A program made the translations under genes and the position numbers. From positions 5,412,270-5,476,269 of the forward strand of contig NC_018390.1 in assembly GCF_000208865.1 (NCBI RefSeq): 64,000 nt of DNA, written 5' to 3'. How positions within the stretch are numbered: position 1 is the first letter of the stretch; every line of letters begins with the position of its first letter. Below are positions 10,061-20,358 of the stretch, in pieces. The notes beneath the pieces were generated by a model. That model was not told the origin of the DNA, did not search any database, and saw nothing but the letters and a program-made list of their open reading frames with translations. The stretch is from Neospora caninum Liverpool (lineage: Eukaryota; Apicomplexa; Conoidasida; Eucoccidiorida; Sarcocystidae).

Positions 10061-13000
10061 TCTGGGTTGCAGCTTTGGTGACAAGCCGACAAGGAAATAC
10101 AGACGGCTCGCAGCTTGACGCTGTGAAGCGTGAATCCGTGCGCGGAGTCCCGGCCCTGGCGCACGGGAAATGTCGTCGCGAGAACCCGCTTTTTCTGACT
10201 GCGAGGAAGAGAAAAAGGATGCTCTAGAATGGGGTGCTTCCGGCGCTTCTGAAGAAGCAGGCTAACCACAAAGGCTTCTGCCTCCTCGGGCGAGGGACCT
10301 GCCGCTGGATGTCGCTCCAGAAACCATGCCTGACCCCCTTTTCTCGGCCAACAGAAATACCGGCTGCCACTACGGAAGACGAGCAACAGTTACACACGCC
10401 GCCTCCGTTGTCGGGTTTTTAGAGGCTGAAAGGTGCCCGTCTTTTTTGTTTTTCTCCTCAACAAACGATAGTTGCGGCGACGTGCGGCGGACGAAATGCA
10501 GCGCAGTGCGGAAACTTCTTGGAAAAGAAAGCGAAAGACTTACACAAGACGGGATCAACCCACTAGTCGTGGCGCGTTTGGAGTCGAACCGAGATCCGCT
10601 AAGAGCTCCTTCATTTCCGATGTGGAGACGATACAATGTCAAAAGAAGGCAGACGGCGTCACCAGACAGCGAATTGTGGAAGACACTCTCGGTAAAGTTG
10701 CACTGAGAGAAGCGACGGTGCCGGCACAGTGCATCGGAGCGTTAGATCCATTTCCGTGCACTTGGCTGCGGCGCCACAAGCGGAAAGTGGCCGTTAGAGA
10801 AACGCGAAAAAAACAGCAGCACAGGCGTGCAGGGGTATGAACGTAAGCATTACAGACAGATTTATGGCTTTTCCGTTGCCCATTGCGGAATACGCGAAAA
10901 GCTCGCGGGCATGCAGCGCGGAAGAAGGAAAACAAAAGAGGAAGAAGGAAAGAGAGAGGAGAAGCAAAGAGAGGAAGAAACGGCACAACAGAATTCGAAG
11001 CGAAGCAGGCACGCTGTGTCTTGTTCCTCGGAGATCCAGAAGGAAAGGGGAGAAAACACAAAGACGCAAACGAGCGACGAAAGCAGTTCCCCAGCCTCGA
11101 AGGAATAGAGGGATATCTGCTCTCCTGATGAAATCTGAAGGAAAACAAACCGTCGACGAAATCGGATCAGATCCTTGCCGCTGGCTCGGGACGGCCGCGA
11201 TGCTGTTTGTGTTCTTGAACTGGGGGAACACTGCACAGATCGACCCACCACAAAACGGAAAGAGACACTGCAGTTCTCGTGAGAAAACTGTGGGTGAAGT
11301 GGAGGCAATCATGGGGGAAAACTCAGGAAAAGCGGCCGAAAAGGTTCACCCTGGGGATTTCGTCCAAAACGAGGCGCAGTCTTTAACTTCGCCGCGCATG
11401 CACAAAATCTTATAAATGCATGGGGCATGCACTGCTGCAGGCACACAGGGTAGAATGAGATGGCGGCGACAAATTACGGACAGCACGAGAATTGAACAGA
11501 GGCTTCTGTTTGAGGGTGCACGGATCTGGCTGCTGGTATTTTCTGTGCATGCGTTGTCAGCAGCGAAGATGCACCCGACCTCTTGTTTATCTGTATATAC
11601 ACCAGGAAGCTTGTGTAGAAGGCCTGCTGTATCTCCAGACGCACAAGGGCGCACGTTTTTGCACATAGTTCTAAAGATATGGAAGGCCGTTAAAAGCGTC
11701 ACACCAAAATGCTACTTTTAGACAGAAAACCATAGTCTGTTTGTGCAGGGGAATATCCAACTTTCAATCTATTACTCTTAGCGAAAGATCAGCCACGTGG
11801 GGCTGCTCAAGTTCGTGGCTACAAGAGACCCACGAAAACTGTGCTGCGTATTTCGAGAGGGCCACCCAAGCACTGTCAGACAGCCGCTTGATTGTCCATG
11901 TGTATATGTAGACAAATATATTTTACCCAAGAATGCATAGCAGCAACTTATCTACTTTAAGAAGTCTGAAAACGGACCCCAGAACGGTGGGGCTGCACGT
12001 GTATACGCATACGCAAGTTGAAACACTTAAAGAGAGCTTGCATCCGGTGTTGGATGCGTACGCGTATGTATACGTGCTTGTAAATGCATGTGTAGACATG
12101 CATACATGGACGGCCAGAGAGGCGGGAGGTGTAGCCTTCGGCTCCGCCGGCTACAGGTACGGCTGGCGGCACGCTATCACTGTCTTTGCATTCGGCTAGC
12201 CACATGAATATGGCACGCTCCGCGCAGCAGTTGCCATCGTGCAGAGTGTACTGTGAGCAGATACACTCCACAGCTCTCGACGAAGAGATCTGTTTTTGTG
12301 TTGTTTAGTTGACTGGTCTGCCGAGCCACAGGATTTCCTAGAGGATGTGTGCATGATGACCCTCCACGAGGTCCATCAGAACGGTAACGTCGGTAGTGTG
12401 AGCTTTTTCGGAGCCCCACATCCTGCTCTGTGCGCCAGAGTAACCTTCTTAGCTATCGGCGCACGCTGCTTTCCAAGGTTTTTTGTTTCCCTCTGGACAG
12501 CGGATAGCCCACTGCATCCCAAAGAACCGCATTAGCCAGAACAGCACACACGCCCGACAACAGCCCAGATGTGGTCACTAAGTTAATGAACCGGGTTCTG
12601 TCGTTCAGTGGTCAATTCGCCACGCTGTTGTGGTGTTTGATCAACGATGATGCAGGAGTATCGCTGGAATGACATTCAAGGAAACCAAACTCTCCACCGG
12701 TCGACGCCTCAGTTTGCTCTGTCCCCCTTCTGTGACCCAACAGCATTTCCTGTCCACCCGCTACATCTCCGCTGAGCGTGGCCCTCCTCAGGTGTCGTTG
12801 TGGACTGCGGGTAATACCGCAATACCGCGTGGGTGTTGATGTGGCGTGTGATGCGCTTCTCCCCTAACCTGCAGTCAGGAACGTGCTATCCTGTCCCTCT
12901 CCCTCGCGCGAGCCGACCGATAGTGTAATTCTAAGATTCGGGGAAGAGAAAGTCTTTCTCATACGGCGGTCAGCTTCCGCTGCTGGGGGGGGAGGGGGGA

Positions 13001-16000
13001 CTTGCTCCACGCGGAACCACGCCCTATGTTGCAGTGTAAAGAACAGGAGCTACACAAACAATGTTAGAGGATGGCTTCAACGGTCGAACGGACGAGTGTT
13101 TCTCTCGTGTGCGCTGGACATCCCTGGCATTTACCCAGTACAGCCACCCCCAGTCACCGATCCTGAGGGCGTACAGCAACTGGATGCCTGTGGGCCGTAG
13201 TTTCAGCGTCCTGATTTCATTTCTTGGCAACGCGGTCTCGATCGGAGAATTGCTGAAACTAAAACCACCGCATTCGCAAGTGTTCCCTCGTCTTTTCGTG
13301 GGTGATAAAAAGCGAAAGTGGAATGGAGGCAGTGTAGGGACGGGACTGCGTGTTTCGGAAGATGGAAGGCTGTGGATCGCGGCTACTTCCGAATGGAGAC
13401 AAAATCTGCGTGCTCACCTTGTGCCAGTAAGTGGACAGAACACCGTGGCGCTACGTCGTTTCCCTCCCGTTCATTCGTCGCTTTACCGTCATCTTCAAAG
13501 GCCAGAACTAAGAGGTGTGTGAACGAATGCAAAAGGGATACGTGTTCCGCCACGCGGGCGCGCCGCTCGGTACCGGCCACTCTTGCATGCAAAATGAAGT
13601 AGCGTGGTGCCTCTGTTTCACTACATTCTTTGTCTGCACAAAAGCGGAATGAAGTCGCCACTCGGTCAGTCGAAGACACACTGTCCAGAACTGGCGCGCG
13701 CCCCTCTGCAAGAGCAGAGCGCTGCAGCGCGCACACTACGACACATTCTGTTCAATCCACTCGCGTCCTATACAGAGACGAACGACACAGGAGGGAATAC
13801 AGGCATAAACAAGATACATGCGCGAGCTTGCGAAACCAGGCAGCAGCAACTTGCCGCCGTCTTGTTGTATGTCATGACAGCCTTGACCAAGGTTCAGGCG
13901 GGGTGCGGGGTAATTCAGACGAACGCGGAAGAGACCGTGACGATATCTTCCTGATGGGCCCGCATGCTCTGTCATCGGACACCGCAGGGCAAATGCGTCT
14001 TCTATCACAGCACAAAAGAAGCCGCCGGAACACTGAAAAATATGAAGGAAGTCAGTACAGGCTACTCATTGCCTGCCGGAAATGCTCGACGGGGACGGGA
14101 TACTCTTCAAATTTCCCAACGAAAAAAAAACGCTTCTGGTAGACACCCCCCCCCCCCTCCCGCGCTTCGGTGATGCTCAGGACAAATGAGACGCATTGTG
14201 TGGCATGGAGCCCATACAGCTCGCCTGTCTACAGCGCAAACGCTGATTGCGCCAGCGCAAAAGCAGCTGCAAAGCTGCTGTCATTACGCGTGCACTAGAA
14301 AATAGAGTCGCACGCGCACTCTGGATGGAGATCGAACCGGCGCATCACGGGGACGTATCTCTCGAGTGTGACCTCCAAGAAAAGGCGAGAGGCATGTAGC
14401 CTACGTCATCACGTGCGAGCGTTTTCGCTGGACATTTTTAGTTCCACGAAAGACTCCCTCTGGCTAACGCTAGGCGCCTCAGTGCCAATACTTTGATACC
14501 CACCAGCAGCCAGCCGAAGCGCCAATCCCACGGCGTAGAAAGGCGAGGGCGAAGAATGGCATAGAAGAGACACTCAGGGCCCTCTAGTGTTTTCCTCTCT
14601 ACTCACATTTTGTTCCCACTTCTCTGACAGATCCCACAAACCCTACGAGTCAATAATACGGTCCCACGGAAGAAGACGAATCGAGTCACAGAGATTCACG
14701 GAGAGAACAGACAGCGAGGGCCTTAAACCCAAGCTGTACACCTACCCATTTGACGTGCAGAAACCCACGCCTTACGTACCCAAAGTGTCAAGCTTCCCTA
14801 TAGAAGACTGAAGCCCGCTGTGGGAGCCCCACCGCGCACAAAAAAGCATTCTCTGAGTCCTGCGAGCGTCAAGTGCTGTTTACGCACCTGCTAGGCCTTT
14901 TCAACAGGCTACGCTTGCCGAGTCAGCCCAGACGTAAATGTTGCAAACAGGAAAAACACAGCCAAACAGACGCTCTTGCCAGCTCCTTGGCGGGGGAGGG
15001 AACCGTTTTCGACACCAGACTCCCCCTCAAGTATCAAGTTATCTTTCTTTACGCTACGAGTTTCTCACACAAGCATGCTGACCGTTACTGCAAGGTGAAC
15101 GCACTCACGCATGGTGTACGACAAACGCACACGGCCCGCCACACCGATATCCTCTCTGAAGTCCCACCGAGCCTCGAAGCATGCGGAGTGAGTGCCGATG
15201 TCACGACTGCCCTCCAAAGTGTTTGAGAGATCCAGCGCCGAGAGCATCGCGGAGTCTTAAAGCCCACGCTGCGCAGCGCGCATCCTCCAGTGCGCAGCAC
15301 TAAGCCGGTGACACTGACGAGACGCAAAGGCTCTGATGGAAGCCGACTGGGGCGTGGCACAGTCAATACGCGAGAGACGAAACATGGATGTGAACCGCGC
15401 AAAACAGGAGACTACGCCTCTCCACTTTATTAAGCACTTCTCCACGCGCGTTGACACGCCCTGGAGCGTTGACAGAAGCCAGTCAAAAAGACAGACTCAT
15501 ACATGCGAAACCGGATCAATTGACACAAAACGGACAGAACAATCGAGGAAGCACAGCAACGCACCCGACGCCTCCTCACCTTCCAAATGTCGATGCTGCG
15601 GCGAAATTTTACAGCAGTCGAAGCGCGTTTCCGCCAGCGTCAAACCAGTGCGAGTTGTTGGCCTTCCACCGAACTTCCAAAATGGGAAATAACGAATAAG
15701 TGACCGCATTTATCACGGAGCCTACTTTACACAAGGTCGTACCGCTGGTTTTCTACACACTGTAGCCAGCCCTTGTCCCAGACACGACTCAAGTTTCATT
15801 CACGGTGCACTCCCTGGAGACCCAGTCGCTGCGCGAGGCTGAACGAAAGTGAAATATAGAAGGAATCCCCTTAATATCGCATGGCGACTGCAACTGCCGT
15901 GGCAGAAGGATCGAAACGCATCCATTACAAGTTCCCCACGGGAAGCGAGGGCTTTTGACTGTCAGTCCGAGGCCTAGCTCCACGAACCGCGCTCTGGAAA

Positions 16001-16659
16001 GAAGCATACCGCGACAGGGTCGGTGACAAGCGCACAGGCGGCTACTCCTGGCGCAACATTTTGGCGGCTGGTCACGGAAAAAAGCTGTCACCTCCTTCGC
16101 TTGATCTCTCCTAGGGACTGCAATCCGCCAAACTTCATGAAAAGCGCCTTCGCGTCCACACGCATACCCGCTCCTCCCAAAACATCACGTCTGGCGTCTT
16201 TCCTTTCACAGGTTCCCCCGGCTTGCTGGGGCGACTTTACCACGGGACCCCGATGCTTCGGGACCGTCCCCAGAGCCTTCCCTTTGCCATCGCAAGGTTG
16301 TCCTCTAGGATGAGCTCCGTCACGAAACAAAGCCGAACGCGTGGCTTCACTGTCGTCCAGCTGTCGACAGCTTTGAGGTCGTGACACTGGAAATCTGACA
16401 CACGCCTCTCGCTGCGGGAATAAACACGAACGTCGCGTGACGCACGAACAAATGCTCCGGAGAAGGCGCGAGACACTGGGCACACGGCCCGAAAGCCCAT
16501 TCTTGGGATGGCTTGCAGTGCTGTGTGCCACGGCCATGCCACGCCCCTCGTGTCGCCTTGTATATACACGGGATCCTGGGGACTGCATACGGCGCCTTTG
16601 GGCGAGGGCCCACCGTCTCGCGCCTGGATAAAACCGGACGTTTCTCAGGCTCGTGTTGC
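10061..16659. other. Long region without a supportable gene (between RRP46 and the ApiAP2 gene)
   Basis: The 6.6 kb contain only short, overlapping ORFs of low coding quality in all frames, and I recognise no protein family. It probably holds the RRP46 promoter and the ApiAP2 3' UTR. It includes purine-rich DNA at about 10900-11100 and a poly-C run at about 14145-14157. A non-coding RNA or a fast-evolving small gene could be hidden here. Confidence 0.45.
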
Positions 16660-19600
16660 TCACGCTGGGCGCTCGGTCCCGTGCACTGCGCTGTCTGGCT
16701 GAGAGAGTCTGGACAGCGTCAGGAGGCGGGTCGCTACGGCGTGCGGGTACAAGAAGCTTCCAGCTTGTCCTGGGCCTTCCGCCGCGCGTGCGGCACTGTC
16801 CTGTTGCATGTGTTGCAGCAGCGCCCGAGCGGCTAGTGAAGCCTCGCTTGGGCACGACCCAAACGAGGGGCTCTTGGGAGTCGCTCGCCCTAGCTCCCGG
16901 TCGCCCTGTACGCACATCTTCTGTGGCTCAAACCCCCGCGCCTGATTGGCCGGTCTTTCGGCGTAAGTGTCCTCTTCTGGTATGCCTCGAGCGATGTCAA
17001 AAAAATTTGAGGCACGCACAATGTGCGACACGGACCGTCCGAACTCTCTCTCCATTTCCCGTCGAGCCTGGATGGCGCGCTGGCGGGCACTTTTCCCGTA
17101 GCGTTTGAGAGAGAAACTCTTCTTCTGGACCTTTCCATTCACTCGCATGTTGGCTGCCCACGCCTGGTTGGTGACGTCGAAATACACTCCCCGGACAGCG
17201 CGGAACGGGCCGTCTTCGGGACCATCTGTCCACGGACCCAGCGCCACGTCCGAACCGAAGTCCCTCCCTGAAGCTCTTTCGTCACTCAGGGCAGCCTGTC
17301 GTGCGCCGTCAGCCGCAAGGCCTCCATTCTCCCGGATCGGGAGGCCAAGCTCTTTGTCACCGAATCTCCCTTCTCCCGCCGGACGGAGCGCCACCGTCTC
17401 TTCGGGGCCCACACGGCAGTAAGGCAGTGGACTGCGCAGTCCCGCGTCGCCAAGCCGGATTTCTCCGCGGGCGCCGCCAGCTGCTCCCTCAGAGTCCGAC
17501 GCCTGTGGCACGTCGCCAAAGCCGCAGCCGACCCCCGCGAAGGGCCGGGCGACGCCAGCGAGCCCCACGCCTGGAGAGCCCGCAGAGCTGTGATTCTGGA
17601 CCGCGCCCCTCCCCAGGACATCGCAGCCGGACTCCGCGCCGCTCGCTTTGTAGGCCGGCCTCTCGAGAAACGCAGCGGCGCGTCGGAAACGCGAAGCGTG
17701 CATCGCTTCGCAAGCTGCAGGCAGAGAGAAGCCGTTGCTCCCTCCAGCCGGAAAACTCCCTTGAACGCCGCTGTAGTCGCCGCGCCCGTTCACGCGCCAT
17801 TCCTCACTCGCGGGCGGTGCGTTCCCCGTCCCGGGGCTGTCCGCAGCCGCGCGAGCGAGGGTGGACTCTAAAAGGTTCAGCAACGAGGCGCGAAAGCCGG
17901 CCCGTTCCAAACGTAGCGCGTTCGTCTGTGCAGGGGATCTAGACCAGAGCGCGGCCGGAGCCGAAGTGTCCAGGTCGCCTCTTCCGACTCCATGATACAC
18001 GTTTGACGCGAAGGCGCCAGGCGAATCGGCCGTCCCGGAGGGCCACCGGTGCGCCGCGCGGTCCGGTCCGGAAGTCGACGGCGCTGCGAGCAGTTGCAGC
18101 AGCAACTGCGCAGCATCCGCTTGGCCGGTTTTCGCCGACTCGGACCGAGTCAGGGAAGAGACGAGGCGCGACAGCCGCCTGTCCTGCATCGAGCCGGAGC
18201 CGTCGGCGTGGTCGCGGCCAGTCGCCAGCGTGGAGAGCAGGGCAAAGACGGGGAGTTCGCGCTCCCCGTCGGCGTGAAACTCCGTTCGAGGAGGGACGTA
18301 GGTGTCTCCGTGTTTCCGCTTTTTGCAGAGCTCAGCTGCGGCGCCGAACCTGAAGCGGGTTGTCATTCCTTCGACAGAGCTTTCAGGTCGGCCACGCTGA
18401 GCCTCATTTTCCTTTCCTACCGCCTGAAAGCCGAGACACCGGGCAGCGTGGTTTGCTCGCTCGTCTGCTCCCGTTCTCTCCGTGGCGTTTGCCCCGCCAC
18501 CCTGAAGCACGGTACGGTACAAAGACCTGCTGAGTGCCGAGAGTGGATCCGCAGCGAATGCTGCTCCGCCTCGGAGATTCTCTGGCAGAGGCTCGCAAGA
18601 AGGCACAGTCTGGCAGCTGCGGATGTTTTCTTTCCCGCCAGGGCTGCTCGCCGCGCTCTCTCTGCTGCCGTCGGCAGTGCTCACGCTGGTCCTGCAAGAC
18701 GCCGCCTGAGCCTCCGAGTCTCCACAGTCGCCCTCAGCCAGGAGGCGATCCCTAGACCTCATCGGGTCTCTGGGCGCCGGCGCCTCCCGGCACTTGCTTT
18801 CTGCGTGGCTGTGCTGTCTTCGCTGGACCTCCAGCAGGCGCTGCTGAAGTCGCACCAGCTGCGCTCGCAGCTGTTCTTCCTCGTCGCCGTCCAAGTCGGT
18901 TTCCTCGCCCTCCGCGGCGTCTTTCAAATCGGAGGCGAAGGTCTCGGAAGCACTGGTGGACGACGCGACCGAGGTGGCCATCGAATCCCTGCTTCTGTCG
19001 CCCACGTCATTTCTCTTCTCCGGCGTGCGGCGCCGTTCGGGAGTCGGCTCCACGCTGGGCGGTTCCGGTGACTGTTCACAGCTCTCTTCGTCGGTGAGTC
19101 CAAATCCGTTGGCGTCTGACGGCTGTGTCTCACTGCCTTCCCACGAGCCCGCAGCCGGGGCGCCCTGCTGACTCGCTGCTTCCGACACCTGCAGATCGCC
19201 GTCTTCCGCGTACGAAGCCTGCGGAGCAGCGCGCTGTCTAGACGGCCTCGTCGCGCCCGTCGGGCCCCGTCCGCCGCGACTTCTGAGCGCAGCGAGCGTC
19301 TGCATGCAGTCAGTTCCCTCCGAACGGCCCTTGCCCGTGGAGAGCCGGTCGGCATCGAGCAAGGCAGAAGCTGGCGAGCGGCCAGTCGAGGACAAACGAG
19401 CTGACCAAACAGGCAATTTGGGTGAAGCGGCAGACGAGCGGATTGTCGGGGAACCCGAATGGCCAGATACACAGTAAGCAAAGCGACGAGGAGTCGAGTC
19501 CGCTGTGTCCACGGCGTCAAAGTGCTGCGGGGTTTGGAGGCGTCCGTCGCCTCGGTCTGCCTCCCCAGAGCCGCGCGTGTGGCGGAGGGCTGGGGTCTTT

Positions 19601-20358
19601 GAGGCAACGTGCAAAACAGAAGTTTGGTGCGGCTCCAGCGGTTCTCGCCTCTCACACCGTCCTGAGACTCGATCTCCTTGAAATTTCTCCGGCCACCTAT
19701 CACCGCTGGTTCTTCGCAGTTTTGCCTCGCGTTTCTGCGGCGTCTCAGAACAGTTGCCAGCGTTGGGGCCCTTCCGGATCTGCCCCGTTTCCGGAGAAAG
19801 CTGCATCGTTTTGTCTTCTTCACTCGCACTGCCGAGGCTCTCCCTGGACGGGCACCGCGTATGGAGTCCGGACGCGAAGGGAGAGTCTGGTAACAGCGTG
19901 CGGTCCATGTTGCCGTCTCTCTGTCTCGTCTGTTCTCTTTCGCGCTCCTCCACCAGTCTCGCCGTGTCTTCCACTGCAGAGAGGCGCTGTACAGCCTCGC
20001 CGTCTACGCCGTCCAAATTCAACTGAAGAGGAGCACCGCCCGTCGGCCCCGAGGGTTCCGGAGCAGCCAGCGTGCTGGGCGACCGCGATGTGAATGGAGA
20101 CAACGCCTTGCAATGGCGTTGCGCCTTCGTTTCGAGCATCTGAGCTGAACGCCGTTCAGTCACCGTGTCATAATTTCGGACACCTTGGGCGGCCTCGCTT
20201 CTAGAAGCATCGTCCACCTTTGCAAGTTCCTGAAGGGGGGGAGACACGCACGCTGGCATCGTAGGATCCCACGACAGCAATTGGGCAAGTATGTCTGTTT
20301 CCAGGCGTGTGCGCTTCAACGAAGCCGAGAGCGTCGCCATGTCCTTAACCACCGACAT
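16660..20358 (-). CDS. ApiAP2-family DNA-binding protein, single AP2 domain near the C terminus
   Basis: A single uninterrupted ORF of 1,232 residues beginning MSVVKDMATLS. The one recognisable domain is an AP2/ERF-type domain at about residues 1054-1108: RGVYFDVTNQAWAANMRVNG, then KVQKKSFSLKRYG and a helix RQRAIQARREMEREF. This gives three strands with conserved GV-F, W-A and a basic strand packed on one helix. ApiAP2 proteins are the main sequence-specific transcription regulators of Apicomplexa and act in the nucleus. The first thousand residues are low-complexity (Ser, Glu, Arg and Ala-rich) with a few acidic patches around residues 470-490, as is usual in coccidian family members. A short conserved-looking segment (SHIVRASNFFDIARGIPEED) follows the domain. 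I cannot say which numbered AP2 this is. The start is the first ATG of the frame, and no introns are needed. Confidence 0.93.
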   Translation of the reverse strand: MSVVKDMATLSASLKRTRLETDILAQLLSWDPTMPACVSPPLQELAKVDDASRSEAAQGVRNYDTVTERRSAQMLETKAQRHCKALSPFTSRSPSTLAAPEPSGPTGGAPLQLNLDGVDGEAVQRLSAVEDTARLVEEREREQTRQRDGNMDRTLLPDSPFASGLHTRCPSRESLGSASEEDKTMQLSPETGQIRKGPNAGNCSETPQKREAKLRRTSGDRWPEKFQGDRVSGRCERREPLEPHQTSVLHVASKTPALRHTRGSGEADRGDGRLQTPQHFDAVDTADSTPRRFAYCVSGHSGSPTIRSSAASPKLPVWSARLSSTGRSPASALLDADRLSTGKGRSEGTDCMQTLAALRSRGGRGPTGATRPSRQRAAPQASYAEDGDLQVSEAASQQGAPAAGSWEGSETQPSDANGFGLTDEESCEQSPEPPSVEPTPERRRTPEKRNDVGDRSRDSMATSVASSTSASETFASDLKDAAEGEETDLDGDEEEQLRAQLVRLQQRLLEVQRRQHSHAESKCREAPAPRDPMRSRDRLLAEGDCGDSEAQAASCRTSVSTADGSRESAASSPGGKENIRSCQTVPSCEPLPENLRGGAAFAADPLSALSRSLYRTVLQGGGANATERTGADERANHAARCLGFQAVGKENEAQRGRPESSVEGMTTRFRFGAAAELCKKRKHGDTYVPPRTEFHADGERELPVFALLSTLATGRDHADGSGSMQDRRLSRLVSSLTRSESAKTGQADAAQLLLQLLAAPSTSGPDRAAHRWPSGTADSPGAFASNVYHGVGRGDLDTSAPAALWSRSPAQTNALRLERAGFRASLLNLLESTLARAAADSPGTGNAPPASEEWRVNGRGDYSGVQGSFPAGGSNGFSLPAACEAMHASRFRRAAAFLERPAYKASGAESGCDVLGRGAVQNHSSAGSPGVGLAGVARPFAGVGCGFGDVPQASDSEGAAGGARGEIRLGDAGLRSPLPYCRVGPEETVALRPAGEGRFGDKELGLPIRENGGLAADGARQAALSDERASGRDFGSDVALGPWTDGPEDGPFRAVRGVYFDVTNQAWAANMRVNGKVQKKSFSLKRYGKSARQRAIQARREMEREFGRSVSHIVRASNFFDIARGIPEEDTYAERPANQARGFEPQKMCVQGDRELGRATPKSPSFGSCPSEASLAARALLQHMQQDSAARAAEGPGQAGSFLYPHAVATRLLTLSRLSQPDSAVHGTERPA

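Noticed and set aside
10555..10610. GGTTCGACTCC on the minus strand, like a tRNA T-loop
   Set aside because: The flanking T-stem does not pair and no acceptor stem, D-arm or anticodon arm fits at the right spacing.
10837..11415. Lys/Arg-rich plus-strand frames of up to 192 codons
   Set aside because: Produced by a GA-rich tract; low complexity with no conserved pattern.
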